Shown in pieces: positions 9,047 through 19,392 of a stretch of 64,000 nt of DNA. The first letter of the stretch is position 1; every line of letters begins with the position of its first letter. Location: positions 558,001 through 622,000 of the forward strand of contig NC_050725.1 in assembly GCF_013402915.1 (NCBI RefSeq), read 5' to 3'. The position numbers were made by a program, and so were the translations under genes. The notes below the pieces were generated by a model that made no database searches, was not told the DNA's origin, and was given only the letters and a program-made list of their open reading frames with translations. Source of the stretch: Zygotorulaspora mrakii (lineage: Eukaryota > Ascomycota > Saccharomycetes > Saccharomycetales > Saccharomycetaceae).

Positions 9047-10705
9047 TCAGATAATATTCAGTCTATCCATAATTGATCTAATTTCATCAAATATATCGTC
9101 TGTCTTGGACTCAAGGATATCTTCCATATGTCCAATATCAATGTTTTCAGCTCTAGAGTTAGCTTCCAATGATTTGCCACCCCAGAAATCACTTAAATCT
9201 TGACCACCACCATTGAAGATTAAAACGTTTGGCGTGTCGGTAGGTAAGTCATCCAAAATGTCTTTTGTACTGTAGGAAACCAATCTTTTCTTCATCTGTT
9301 CCGGAGAGATACTATCAGAACCGGAATTATAAAAGGAACTTTCTTTACCTGGTTGCAAAGCTAACAAGTAACTTAATAGACCTGCGACATGTGGAGAAGC
9401 CATTGAGGTACCAGATAAGGTGGCAGTGGCATCATCTGATCCAATGTAGGTGGATAAAACGTTCAAACCTGGAGCAAAGATGTCAACACATTTACCCCAA
9501 TTTGAAAAATAAGCTCTATCATCACTCAAAGTGGAAGCACCCACAGTGATTGGACCTTCAGCAGAAGCTGGCGACGTACTACAAGCATCTTGATTTTCAT
9601 TGCCTGCTGCAACGGCAAAATGAATACCTGCTGCAACGGCAGCATTAACAGCCAAATCCAGAGCTGGTGATTTACCACCACCTAAAGACATATTTGCAGT
9701 AGAACCTTTGAAGCCCTTCTTGTTCTCCTTTGCAGCTTTTTGATGCGACTGAGCAGCAAACTCAACACCTTTGATTACGTCAGACATCGAACCAGAGCCG
9801 TTCGATCTTAAAACTTTCACAGCGACAACTTCTGCCTGTTTTGCAACACCATAATGTCTGGAGGCAATTGTACCTGCACAATGGGTGCCGTGTCCATTTC
9901 CATCAATGTCTTCATCGTTGGCTGGGACAGTTTTACCCCATTTTGCTCTACCTTCAAAATCGTTGTGCTTCACGTTGATACCCGTATCAATGACATAAGC
10001 TGTAACACCCTTGCCACCTTGGTCATCGTACAGGTACTTGTTGAAACTACCCAGATTTAGACGCTCTCTGTGAGAAATACGCGATAAACCCCATGGTGCT
10101 CCGTTTTGCGTATCGAAATCGTTCGAGTGAACCAAGGAGTCCTGCTCGACGAATTCCACGAACGGACTCTTGCGAATCAATTCAATGACAGGCTCCGTAA
10201 AATAGCCGAAGTAACCAGACAACAGTCCACCAATATCAAACGAATCCTTAATGCCCCCCACCAACGAGTTAGAGAATTCTACATCTGAAGTGGCGGCAAA
10301 GAAGGGGTCAGAATCTGCCAGTTCTGCTGCAGACTTCAGTTGAGCTTGCTCAACGATCTCCTTGTGAAATGCCACCTCTTCTAGCCCCACGTGTTTCTTG
10401 AAAACAATGATGTAACGGTTTGGGATCAAGTTTTTGGCAGCTACGTTGACGGCCACTAAAGGAGCTTCCAATTCCTCGGCTACAGTCTCTGCAACTTCCA
10501 ATTCAATCTCGTTGTCGCTTTCTGTTTCTTTCCCGACCTCATTCGAGAGTCCGCCCTCAACCTGCAGCTCGCCCGCATTGCCATTACCTTTGGAACGATG
10601 ACACGGCATTTTACCACCTTCGTGAGACTTCATCCCAGGAATAACCAGAGAGGAGCCGACTGTTGCCAGAGCCGCTAAGGGAAAAATCGTGGTTTCTAAC
10701 TTCAT
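9047..10705 (-). CDS. PRB1: Vacuolar proteinase B (cerevisin)
   Basis: Subtilisin-family serine protease of the vacuole, active in nutrient-starvation proteolysis and in maturing other vacuolar hydrolases. Residues 1-22 form a signal peptide. An I9-type inhibitory propeptide (RYIIVFKKHVG to VEFVEQDSLV, about 97-192) is followed by the peptidase S8 domain: catalytic Asp240 (VIDTGIN), His272 (GHGTHCAG), oxyanion Asn369 (AAGNE) and Ser433 (GTSMASPHVAG), all present. At 552 residues it is shorter than S. cerevisiae Prb1 (635), mainly because the acidic N-terminal pro-region is shorter; the Glu-rich part is still visible at 44-80. One ancestral gene is expected here, corresponding to both PRB1 and its duplicate YSP3, whose neighbours (CIN8 side and UTP23 side) are both present in this window. 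Confidence 0.95.
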   Translation of the reverse strand: MKLETTIFPLAALATVGSSLVIPGMKSHEGGKMPCHRSKGNGNAGELQVEGGLSNEVGKETESDNEIELEVAETVAEELEAPLVAVNVAAKNLIPNRYIIVFKKHVGLEEVAFHKEIVEQAQLKSAAELADSDPFFAATSDVEFSNSLVGGIKDSFDIGGLLSGYFGYFTEPVIELIRKSPFVEFVEQDSLVHSNDFDTQNGAPWGLSRISHRERLNLGSFNKYLYDDQGGKGVTAYVIDTGINVKHNDFEGRAKWGKTVPANDEDIDGNGHGTHCAGTIASRHYGVAKQAEVVAVKVLRSNGSGSMSDVIKGVEFAAQSHQKAAKENKKGFKGSTANMSLGGGKSPALDLAVNAAVAAGIHFAVAAGNENQDACSTSPASAEGPITVGASTLSDDRAYFSNWGKCVDIFAPGLNVLSTYIGSDDATATLSGTSMASPHVAGLLSYLLALQPGKESSFYNSGSDSISPEQMKKRLVSYSTKDILDDLPTDTPNVLIFNGGGQDLSDFWGGKSLEANSRAENIDIGHMEDILESKTDDIFDEIRSIMDRLNII

Positions 10706-11304
10706 TGTGACGTGTTACGTGTTACGTGTGTGACTGCAAATACTTGTATGCTTGCGTGTGTGTGTATATATAACAGATATATATACACCTAACGCTGTTG
10801 TTATGAACAAATCTCTTCGTGTTTGCCACCGAGACTTCCCTAATCCTTCTCTTTATATAGAAATTTGCCCCCCAGAAACTGCCATCTTGCCACCCCTTTT
10901 TCTTCTTGACCCCCGTTGACCCGCCCTGGCAGAGTTTCTCGGATTTGCTGGGCTTCCAGCAATTTATCTTATCGCAAATCTCTTTCAAGACGGGTAACCG
11001 TAGACAAAGGAGAAGTGGCTTGTTTGCCGTTCTGTTTACGCCATAGATAAGCCCATACAACTGTGAAGGCGGAACTGATAAGAGGATGAAGGATGGATGC
11101 AGTTGAGCAGTGGAGTAGGAAGGTAGGGTGGATGTAGTGGATGTAGGAGCTGAGGATGCAGGAGCTGAGGATGCAGGAGCTGTGAGATGTAAAGGCTCAA
11201 GACATAAGGTGCAAGATGTAGGAGCAATGAGGATGAGAGGGATTTAGCTGATGATTAAGGTGCAGTGCACGTGATACCGGCTATAAAGGTACTATATGGG
11301 AAAA
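10706..11304. other. PRB1 upstream region with TATA box
   Basis: Between PRB1 and the end of FUM1, both on the minus strand. A TATATAAAG element on the minus strand (10851-10859) lies about 150 bp before the PRB1 start and is a good TATA box for a stress-induced protease gene. TG/TA dinucleotide runs occur at 10753-10790. The 15-bp tandem repeat is listed separately. No gene is seen. Confidence 0.6.
11139..11183. repeat. Three tandem copies of a 15-bp unit
   Basis: GGATGTAGGAGCTGA, GGATGCAGGAGCTGA and GGATGCAGGAGCTGT follow one another without gaps. Looser GATG(T/C)AGGAG-like fragments continue on both sides (11093-11237). It lies in the PRB1 upstream / FUM1 downstream gap. Confidence 0.9.
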
Positions 11305-12801
11305 CTAGGGTTTAGGACCAATCATGTTCTCTGGAATGACCCAGTCATCAAATTCCTTCGCGGTAAGAACACCAAGTTCTAGAGCAGACTCTTTCAAAGT
11401 GATGCCCTTCTTGTGGGCATTCTTGGCAACTTTTGAAGCGGCATCGTAGCCGATCTTGGGGTTCAACGCTGTAACAAGCATCAGGGATTCGTGCAGTAAT
11501 TTATTGATCTTGTCCTTGTTTGCGGTGATACCGTCAACACAATGAACTCTGAAGGAGTAGCATGCGTCGCCGATTAATCTGACAGAGCTCAACAAGTTGG
11601 AAATCATGACTGGCTTGAAAACGTTCAGTTCGAATTGACCAGATGCGCCTGCAAAGGTAATGGCAGAGTTGTTGCCCATAACCTGCACGCAAACCTGAGT
11701 CATTGCTTCGTTTTGGGTGGGGTTAACTTTACCGGGCATGATGGAAGAGCCCGGCTCGTTCTCCGGCAAGGAAAGCTCTCCGTAGCCACATCTTGGACCT
11801 GAACCAAGATATCTAATATCTTGGGCAATCTTGAATAATGAACATGAAACTGTATTCAATGCACCGCTTGCCTCTACAATTGCATCATGTGCCGCTAGAG
11901 CTTCGAATTTGTTTGGCGCAGTCTTGAAAACAATACCAGTCTCTTTGGAAACCTGCTCTGCAATTTTCTCCGCGAACCCAATCCTTGTGTTCAACCCCGT
12001 ACCAACAGCGGTACCACCTTGGGCTAAAAACTTTAGATGAACTAGAGAGTTCTCAATACGACTAATACCATTGGTCAACTGCTGAACGTATCCGCTGAAT
12101 TCTTGGCCCAGAGTCAATGGTGTTGCATCTTGCAAATGAGTTCTACCGATTTTAACGATATTTCTGAATTCACGGGCCTTTGTATTCAATGAGTCTCTCA
12201 AGGCAGTCAGTTCCGGTAAAAGATGATGAGTTATTTGGAGCACTGCTGCAATGTGCATCACCGAAGGAAAAGTGTCATTCGACGATTGTGCTTGATTACA
12301 ATGATTGTTTGGGTGAATCTGTTTCGATCCCATTTCACCACCTAATAGTTCAATTGCTCTGTTAGAGATAACTTCATTTGCATTCATATTCGATTGAGTA
12401 CCAGAACCCGTTTGGAAAACTACTAATGGGAAATGATCAGTTAACTTACCTTGCGCCACTTCATCGGCAGCTTTCTTGATTAGATCAGCAACCTTTGGGT
12501 CCAAAGTTCCCAACGATTCATTCACAACAGCAGCTGATTTTTTCAAGATACCAAATGCCTTGATGATTGGCTCTGGCATACGTTCACGAGCACCCCCAAT
12601 TTTGAAGTTCTCCAAAGAACGTTGAGTTTGCGCACCCCAATACTTATCAGCTGGCACTTGAATTTCACCGAACGCATCGGTTTCGGTTCTGAACTGTTGC
12701 ATTAACGTTGAGTTGGTGCTTAACGACATTTGGCTTTGACGCAAAAGTGTACTGCTTGAGCAACGATATCCTCTCAATAAACTTGGTGACAACCTCAACA
12801 T
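11305..12801 (-). CDS. FUM1: Fumarase, mitochondrial and cytosolic
   Basis: Class II fumarate hydratase: interconverts fumarate and L-malate in the TCA cycle, and acts in the cytosol/nucleus in the DNA-damage response. The first about 37 residues are rich in Arg, Ser and Leu without acidic residues, a clear mitochondrial presequence; alternative Mets at 25 and 34 lie just before the mature start ([11 protein letters not shown]). The core shows [14 protein letters not shown], the [14 protein letters not shown] substrate block and the fumarase signature [15 protein letters not shown]. It has 498 residues, against 488 in S. cerevisiae. In S. cerevisiae FUM1 sits beside KEL3 (YPL262-YPL263); here SOM1 and PCM1 are interleaved between them. 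Confidence 0.97.
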   Translation of the reverse strand: MLRLSPSLLRGYRCSSSTLLRQSQMSLSTNSTLMQQFRTETDAFGEIQVPADKYWGAQTQRSLENFKIGGARERMPEPIIKAFGILKKSAAVVNESLGTLDPKVADLIKKAADEVAQGKLTDHFPLVVFQTGSGTQSNMNANEVISNRAIELLGGEMGSKQIHPNNHCNQAQSSNDTFPSVMHIAAVLQITHHLLPELTALRDSLNTKAREFRNIVKIGRTHLQDATPLTLGQEFSGYVQQLTNGISRIENSLVHLKFLAQGGTAVGTGLNTRIGFAEKIAEQVSKETGIVFKTAPNKFEALAAHDAIVEASGALNTVSCSLFKIAQDIRYLGSGPRCGYGELSLPENEPGSSIMPGKVNPTQNEAMTQVCVQVMGNNSAITFAGASGQFELNVFKPVMISNLLSSVRLIGDACYSFRVHCVDGITANKDKINKLLHESLMLVTALNPKIGYDAASKVAKNAHKKGITLKESALELGVLTAKEFDDWVIPENMIGPKP

Positions 12802-13259
12802 ATCACTCGCAATTTCTTCTTGTTCTTGTTCTTGTTCTTGTTCTTATTCTTCTAATGCGGAAATCCCCTCCAATGGCAAAACTTCCGACAAAGAGGACAA
12901 TGAAAATGCAGAATAACGAGACAAATATGCCCTAATAATCAAGCTGTTTAGTTACTGACACACCAGATCACTGAAGAGTGCAAGTATCGAAAACTATTAT
13001 GTACTGATACGTAGCTTAATTCTAAATCTCAAGTTGAAAACGCTGGGTTATGATATATTCTTGATATTTTGTTCTGTCAAGGGATTTCTCGTAACCTGGA
13101 AAAAATGATGGGGCATAACTTTCGGTTCCGAGATCGCAAATAATAAGCTTCAGCGGCTAAGAGACTACATTAGCACGAGCATACTAGCCAAATGAAACTG
13201 ATTAGCATCCATGACACCGCTTTGACGCCTCTTCGACGATCAGTTCCCTATCGCCATGG
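12802..13259. other. FUM1 upstream region
   Basis: Separates the FUM1 start from the end of SOM1, both on the minus strand. The hexamer repeat next to FUM1 is listed separately. AT-rich, no gene seen. Confidence 0.6.
12815..12853. repeat. TTCTTG hexamer microsatellite in FUM1 leader
   Basis: About six imperfect copies of TTCTTG on the plus strand, read as CAAGAA on the sense strand of FUM1. It starts 14 bp before the FUM1 ATG, so it very probably forms part of the 5' untranslated leader. Purine-rich, structure-free leaders are common for well-translated yeast mRNAs. Confidence 0.8.
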
Positions 13260-13559
13260 CTAGGAGTTTGTATTGCGGGACGTCAACTCGACTCGTTTGG
13301 TCACCAGTCCTGGGTTTACTTTCTGTTGCTTCTGACTCTTACCGTTATCAAAGCTCCTCTTATTGGTCTTGTTGGCTGTTATGCATTCTTCGAATAGCCT
13401 CTTGAATGGTACACATATGTATTCCTCAGGGGAATACGCTGTGATGTTACATTGATATTGCGTGAGTGATTTCAGGGAGCAGAACTTAGAATCTCGCACA
13501 AGCTTTTGGTGCTCACCCTGGATCTGATCCTTGCAAAGTATAGGAGTAGGCGGCGCCAT
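13260..13559 (-). CDS. SOM1: Som1, mitochondrial inner membrane peptidase subunit
   Basis: Small subunit of the inner membrane peptidase complex with Imp1 and Imp2, in the intermembrane space, helping recognise some substrates such as the Cox2 precursor. The opening MAPPTP and the block CVPFKRLFEECI match S. cerevisiae Som1. A twin CX9C pattern is exact: Cys27-X9-Cys37 and Cys49-X9-Cys59, the import signature of Mia40 substrates. It has 99 residues against 74, with an extra polar C-terminal tail. It is divergent from PCM1 (about 155 bp between starts), as is SOM1-PCM1 in S. cerevisiae (YEL059C-A/YEL058W). Confidence 0.9.
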   Translation of the reverse strand: MAPPTPILCKDQIQGEHQKLVRDSKFCSLKSLTQYQCNITAYSPEEYICVPFKRLFEECITANKTNKRSFDNGKSQKQQKVNPGLVTKRVELTSRNTNS

Positions 13560-13715
13560 TTATTAAGCTTGTTCTTGCTTCGTCCGTTGCTGTCTTTACA
13601 CAAAGGGCTCTTGTTTTATTTCGTGGCCTGAAAAAGAATGCAACTAATGAAATGTTCTCTAACATGTACAATACCGCATAGTATAGAAAGAGGTCACTTA
13701 CTAGATTAAAAAGCT

Positions 13716-15347
13716 ATGGTTGATATTCAATTGATCGAGCAGTTATTGTCAGAATACTGCACAACTAGAAATTACCGGTATTCATACGGTACAGCAGGAT
13801 TTCGCGATGATGCTTCTAAATTAGACACGGTGATGTTCACTACTGGTATTGTTGCGTGCTTGAGGTCAATTGCTCTAAAAGGCAAACCAATCGGAGTTAT
13901 GATAACTGCATCACACAATCCTCCATGCGATAATGGTGTCAAGATTGTTGAGCCAGACGGATCTATGCTAATCCAGGCCTGGGAGGCTACTGCTACTGAT
14001 CTGGCCAACTTGGTGTCCAGCGGAAATCAAAAAGCCATATTAGAGAGGTTAAAGGATTTAGTCCCCGCCGGAAACGCGGAGTACCGGGCAAGATTGGTCT
14101 TGGGTCGCGATTCCAGATCATCAGGCCCCCATCTTCTGTCATGTCTCTTGGCGAGTGCCAAAAATCTGTTCAACGCGGACGTGAAAGACTACGGATTGTT
14201 GAGTACTCCTCAATTGCATTTTTTAACGAACGAGCTATCGAACGACAACGATCATTCAGAAATCTCTGAATCCAAATACTTTGACTTTTTCCTGAGCGCA
14301 TGGTCTACAATTATGGAATCGCATGGCGCGGAAACCACTGCCTCATCTAACTTCGAATATCTAACTATTGATACTGCCAACGGAATTGGTGGGCCAAAGA
14401 TACAGGAACTATTGAAAAGATGGCCTCTTGTTCAGCAAGTCTGTGTGATCAATAACGCCTGGGAAAATCCAGAACTGTTAAACCATATGTGTGGTGCAGA
14501 TTTTGTAAAGACAAATCAATGTTTGCCACATGGAATTCGTAATGAGGATAATTCAAACAAGCTATTTTGTTCATTTGACGGTGACGCTGATAGAGTTGTG
14601 TTTTATTACGTCGACGCAACAGGAGTCTTCAATTTACTCGATGGGGATAAAATCGCAACCTTATTTGCCAAATTCATTTCACAATTACTGGATGAGGCTG
14701 ATCTCAAGTCAAAATTATCAATGGGTATAGTTCAAACCGCTTATGCTAACGGAAGCTCTACCAATTACTTGAAAGAGAAACTGAAAGTCCCTGTAACTTG
14801 TGCAAAGACTGGTGTTAAACACTTACATCATGAGGCAATCACACATTATGATATAGGAATCTATTTCGAAGCTAATGGTCATGGCACTATCATTTTCTCC
14901 AAGAAATTTTTCGAAGTTATATCAAGTAATGCTGCGAAGTCCGCTGCAACAAACACTCTGAAAGCATTATCTCAATTGATCAATCAGACTGTTGGTGATG
15001 CTATATCTGATATGATGGGAGTTCTAGCTGTATTATCAATTCTAAATTGGTCTCCTGCAGACTGGAATAAAGAGTTTACTGATCTACCGAACAAGCTAAC
15101 AAAAGTTATTGTACCAGATAGAACAATCTTTGTTGCAACAGACCAAGAACGCAAATTGCTATCACCTAGGGGCCTGCAGGATAAGATAGATGCTGAGGTT
15201 GCTCAGTTTGATAACGGCAGATCCTTTGTCAGAGCTAGTGGAACTGAAGACGCTGTGAGAGTTTACGCTGAAGCTTCCACTCGTGAAGATACTGAAAAAT
15301 TGTCAAGAGCCGTTAGCAGCTTGGTGTTAGCTTCTGTTAGCAATTGA
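13716..15347 (+). CDS. PCM1: Phosphoacetylglucosamine mutase
   Basis: Converts N-acetylglucosamine-6-phosphate to the 1-phosphate, a cytosolic step of UDP-GlcNAc synthesis for chitin, N-glycans and GPI anchors. All four phosphohexomutase sites are visible: phosphoserine loop TASHNPP (Ser66), metal loop DGDADR (288-293), sugar-binding FEANGHGT, and phosphate-binding RASGTEDAVRVY (about 506-517). Length 543 residues, against 557 in S. cerevisiae. The second serine loop LGRDSRSS at about 126 is also typical. Divergently arranged with SOM1. Confidence 0.96.
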   Translation: MVDIQLIEQLLSEYCTTRNYRYSYGTAGFRDDASKLDTVMFTTGIVACLRSIALKGKPIGVMITASHNPPCDNGVKIVEPDGSMLIQAWEATATDLANLVSSGNQKAILERLKDLVPAGNAEYRARLVLGRDSRSSGPHLLSCLLASAKNLFNADVKDYGLLSTPQLHFLTNELSNDNDHSEISESKYFDFFLSAWSTIMESHGAETTASSNFEYLTIDTANGIGGPKIQELLKRWPLVQQVCVINNAWENPELLNHMCGADFVKTNQCLPHGIRNEDNSNKLFCSFDGDADRVVFYYVDATGVFNLLDGDKIATLFAKFISQLLDEADLKSKLSMGIVQTAYANGSSTNYLKEKLKVPVTCAKTGVKHLHHEAITHYDIGIYFEANGHGTIIFSKKFFEVISSNAAKSAATNTLKALSQLINQTVGDAISDMMGVLAVLSILNWSPADWNKEFTDLPNKLTKVIVPDRTIFVATDQERKLLSPRGLQDKIDAEVAQFDNGRSFVRASGTEDAVRVYAEASTREDTEKLSRAVSSLVLASVSN

Positions 15348-17256
15348 GCTTTAAAAGTATAGGTTTTTTTTGCTTTTGCATTATCGATTTTAATAAAGTA
15401 GCTAATCAAAAAAAAGCAAGCAAGCTTTGAATTGATTATCAACAAGTACATAGCTTACGGAGCTTTTGTTTGTAAATCCGTTCAAAGGAAAATGTCACAG
15501 TGATTGATGAGCCTCGGATTCGATTCGACCAATCAAGGAACATTTATGCTGCAATTCTCTCTGAGAGCTCCTCCATCAAGTAAGTGCCACATTGCGAAAA
15601 TCCTCTTTGTGTGTTGCATGCTCTGCAGTTCCTTCCTGTCTGAAAGTGGTATTCTGATATACAATAATGCTAAGTCATTGCAAGAAAAGGAAGCTACCTG
15701 ATGGGATGCTTCCTGGCTCATTTTTGGTTTATAAATTGTGATGTACCGTATTCACAGCATCTTACGCTGAAAAGAGATTTAAGTTTCTGCAAATCACCTC
15801 GATCTCCTTATACTCAGGTAATTTATTCTGGGTGAGGCCCTCAAAAGAACCAATCACATTCAATTGAGGTTGGAAATCACACCAGCTTGATCACTTGATA
15901 GAGTCTATTTTACTACCAGATGCGCTCGATGGAAAGATACACATAGCAGCAGTATTAAGCATTAAATCTTAGAAAATACATAATACCTATATAAGCGGCA
16001 GGCATATTAATGCGTATTAATAAATTGTCAAGGGCTAGTACTAAAGATGAGTTTCAACTTACCACCATTAACGAATACATATAATCGTTGTTGTCATACC
16101 ATAAAGACTTTAATAACGTCGATGTAGATGATCTAAAAAAGAGGAATTACGGGATAGACTCTCAACGAATTTCATATATCTCACGGTAGATAACATAGTT
16201 CGTTCAGCAGAGTAGAAAATCGGTTCCTGCAGTGCATCTCTTGAGCAAAAAGAATTTCCTTTATAACCAAATGTAAAGTGCCTAGCGTATGCGATTATCC
16301 AAATAGACTAAAAATGCGAAGCAAATTCCTGCTGGACGTTAGAAAGACGTTTTATGAGTAAATTACGACTCTTATGCATAACTATTCAAGGCCAGTACAA
16401 ACTGAACAAAATGCTGCTGTGAACTAAAACATGCCTTCGTTTAGTAGCGACGAACGCAGCTAACAATATATTGCATGCGGAAAACTAAAATAGCTCCCAT
16501 AGCCGATCTAATCCGCAAAAGTCAAGCCTGCAAAACTTGTAGAAATATCAATGGTCATCGCCCATTGTATAATTTGGTATCATTTAAAATCCCAGGAAAA
16601 GCGGTTTGCCGGATGTTGATTTGCCTGTGAATAAGATAAATGTGTCTGTCAGCAAAAGTATTTACTGAAATCATTGCAACATATTTTTTCACAAGATGAA
16701 TATGTCCTTAAGTCAATACTTCATAAATCTCACTGCCCACCGCTCACTGCAGCTGCAAGATCGACCTTTTTTTCACCAGAATTCATAAGGAGCGACAACA
16801 TCGCATTGAAAGGGCTCTTTTCATCTCCCTTCGATCTCTCCACTGTCACATGAGGAATCTTGAATGCTAACTTCAGCTATCTCAGTTATGACTTCTCTGC
16901 GTTTATATTTGATCTCACTGAAGCCTGATACATGACTACATTAGTTTGGAGTTTGAATGTAGCAAAGTATCATAAACGCCTGGATTCATCTCATGCGCCC
17001 TCAAGTTCACTCGAATTAGGCCAAACGGGTTATTACTTTGTTACCTGCGTTGTTGCTAGTATTATTTATCTCATCTTCATCCTTGTCTTTTTCTCTGGTA
17101 GAGAGATGTGGATCATGGATCTTTCTGCTATATGAAAAAAGACTGCGTTCGGAAGCGATGAGAACAAATTTAAAACATAAGATGCCCTTTTACATTACTA
17201 TATATTAAATCAATTGGATCGAATTAATTAACAAGAGTAAGATACCTGGCGACACG
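15348..17256. other. 1.9-kb gene-free gap between PCM1 and KEL3
   Basis: Only short open frames occur (at most 67 codons), none with recognisable domains. In S. cerevisiae SDD1 (YEL057C) sits between PCM1 and HAT2, but I cannot find a relic of it here. I saw no tRNA boxes and no convincing box C/D snoRNA. TATA-like TATATAAGC occurs near 15988. The gap is unusually long for this part of the window, so an unrecognised non-coding RNA or a decayed gene is possible. Confidence 0.5.
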
Positions 17257-19179
17257 ATGGCAAAGAAGAATAAGAAAGATAAGGAGGCCAAAAAGGCTCG
17301 TGCCGAGCTCAAGATGAAGAAAAGTCAAGGTAAGGCTGAGTTGAAGGACAAGAAAAAGTCCAAGAAGCTTGGAACTGAAGAAGAAGAGGATGTTGATATT
17401 GAAGAAATTTTAGCAAACTTCAAGCGTGAACAGGAACTCTTCGAGAAAATTGTCGTTGAAACTGTTGAAAAACCATCAAAAAGAATTAGCCCATGCATAA
17501 TCGCGAATCCAATCCACGGTAAAAACGAATTGGTCTTATTTGGTGGAGAAAACACAGACCAGGAAACTTCAATGACACATTTTTATAATGATATGCTTAC
17601 ATATAATCCCGATAACGACCAGTGGAAGAGAATTAGTTCCCAGAATTCCCCAATGCCTAGATCGTCAGCGGCCATGGGAGCTCATCCAAGTGGTGTTGCA
17701 ATTCTACACGGTGGCGAGTTTTCCTCTCCAAAACAAAATACCTTTTACCATTACTCGGACACTTGGTTACTAGATTGTTCGACCAAGGAATGGACGAAGA
17801 TCGAACAAAAGAATGGACCCTCTGCACGTTCCGGTCATAGAATGACGGTTTGGAAGAACTTTCTGATATTGCACGGGGGATTTAGAGACCTAGGTACATC
17901 CACGACCTATTTGAATGATTGTTGGTTGTTTGACATCACCACTTACAAGTGGAAACAAGTCGAATTCCCAAAGAATCACACTATCCCAGATGCAAGATCA
18001 GGACATTCGTTGATTCCAGATTCAGAAGGTGCTATACTTTGGGGAGGTTATTGTAAAGTTAAAGCTGGCAAAGGGTTACAAAAAGGTAAAGTTCTGAGTG
18101 ATTGCTGGTATTTGAAAATGAATAATGATGCAAGTGCTATTAGATGGGAGAGAAGGAAAAAGCAAGGTTTCCAACCGTCGCCAAGAGTTGGTTGCTCTAT
18201 GGTTCATCATAAAGGGAGAGGTGTACTTTTTGGAGGAGTGTATGATTTTGAAGAAACAGAGGAAAGTTTAGATTCTGAGTTTTATAATGACGTTTTCACC
18301 TATCAGGCCAATACCAATAGATGGTATTCCTTGTCTTTAAGGCCACAAAGAAAAAAGGTGGTGAAGACCTCCAATAAGAGCACAAAAGACCAGGAAAAGG
18401 AGCTGGAGGAATTACTCAATAATATACTGAAGAAGGCAAAACTTTATGATCAGGAGGAGGATGCTACGGATAATCACTCGAATAAAGAAAGCAGTAACAG
18501 TGAAAATTGCAACGAGGATGAGAGTGATGATTCAGATGTAGATACAACACCTTCATACCCGGTTTCAAATCAATTACCCCATGTAAGATTCAATTCTGCA
18601 ACGGTTGTCGTCAACGATACCTTATTCATTTTTGGCGGTGTTTGGGAATACGGGGAAAAAGACTACTCTATAGATTCATTCTACAGCATTGATCTCAACA
18701 AAGCCGATGGAGTCACTGTTTATTGGGAGAACATGAACGTTATCGAGAAAGCCAAGCAACAGGACGGCAGCGAAAGCTCAGAAGAAGAAGAAGAAGAGGA
18801 TGACGACGATGACGACGAAGAAGAGCCTGTCGATAAAAAATTGATCGCCGAAGAAGATGATGAGGAAGTAGAAGACGAAATTGAAGAGGTGGATCAGGAT
18901 GAAATACCTGATCCCCGCCCTTGGCTCCCACATCCCAAAGCGTTCGAAACGCTGCGCTCTTTTTACATTCGCACAGGTGCAGACTTTTTGCAGTGGGCTA
19001 TTTCCAACAACAAAGATGCTAAAGGTAAACATTTGAAGAAAAAAGCTTTCGACCTTTGTGAAGATCGTTGGTGGGAGAGAAGAGATCAAATTCGTCTCGA
19101 AGAAGACAAGCTGGAAGAACTCGGCGCTGTAGAGGGCATTGTAGAAAGAGATAATACCAAGATGTCAAAAAGAAGATAG
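17257..19179 (+). CDS. KEL3: Kelch-repeat protein Kel3
   Basis: Cytoplasmic kelch protein of poorly defined function, ortholog of S. cerevisiae Kel3 and related to animal KLHDC4. The N terminus is a Lys-rich helical stretch (residues 2-45), then a kelch propeller with blocks such as LVLFGGENTD, AILHGGEF, LILHGGFRDLG and LFIFGGVWEYG. A long acidic linker (about residues 505-555, encoded by GAA/GAC/GAT repeats) precedes a C-terminal DUF4110-type domain (RPWLPHPKAFETLRSFYIRTG, split by me as RPWLPHPKAFETL and FYIRTG). Length 640, against 651 in S. cerevisiae. It lies upstream of HAT2 in tandem. Confidence 0.93.
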   Translation: MAKKNKKDKEAKKARAELKMKKSQGKAELKDKKKSKKLGTEEEEDVDIEEILANFKREQELFEKIVVETVEKPSKRISPCIIANPIHGKNELVLFGGENTDQETSMTHFYNDMLTYNPDNDQWKRISSQNSPMPRSSAAMGAHPSGVAILHGGEFSSPKQNTFYHYSDTWLLDCSTKEWTKIEQKNGPSARSGHRMTVWKNFLILHGGFRDLGTSTTYLNDCWLFDITTYKWKQVEFPKNHTIPDARSGHSLIPDSEGAILWGGYCKVKAGKGLQKGKVLSDCWYLKMNNDASAIRWERRKKQGFQPSPRVGCSMVHHKGRGVLFGGVYDFEETEESLDSEFYNDVFTYQANTNRWYSLSLRPQRKKVVKTSNKSTKDQEKELEELLNNILKKAKLYDQEEDATDNHSNKESSNSENCNEDESDDSDVDTTPSYPVSNQLPHVRFNSATVVVNDTLFIFGGVWEYGEKDYSIDSFYSIDLNKADGVTVYWENMNVIEKAKQQDGSESSEEEEEEDDDDDDEEEPVDKKLIAEEDDEEVEDEIEEVDQDEIPDPRPWLPHPKAFETLRSFYIRTGADFLQWAISNNKDAKGKHLKKKAFDLCEDRWWERRDQIRLEEDKLEELGAVEGIVERDNTKMSKRR

Positions 19180-19269
19180 AATTATATATAGATCATATAA
19201 GAGAATATAGAAAGTTATTATACCCCCAGTTGCTCCACTTATGTGTAACCGAGTGCAATTATCTCTTAC

Positions 19270-19277
19270 TCACGTGA
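19270..19277. promoter_or_regulatory. TCACGTGA palindrome upstream of HAT2
   Basis: Single perfect Cbf1-type palindrome 116 bp before the HAT2 ATG, in the short KEL3-HAT2 intergenic region. Sequence match only. Confidence 0.4.
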
Positions 19278-19392
19278 TAGTTTTTGCCCTTCAGGGCCCA
19301 TAATTCTCGAAAGCGAAGATTCTTTTTATACAGCAAATGTTAATTGATATAAATCAAGTCATACATAGAGCTCCAAAATTATTGAGCACTCA

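Noticed and set aside
13113..13135. Possible centromere CDEIII-like TTCGGTTCCGAG
   Set aside because: No CDEI with an AT-rich CDEII at the right distance; the match to TTTCCGAA is poor. No centromere found in the window.
18778..19089. Phe-rich 103-codon minus-strand frame opposite KEL3
   Set aside because: Hydrophobic runs come from antisense reading of the acidic GAA/GAC repeats in KEL3, not from a membrane protein.
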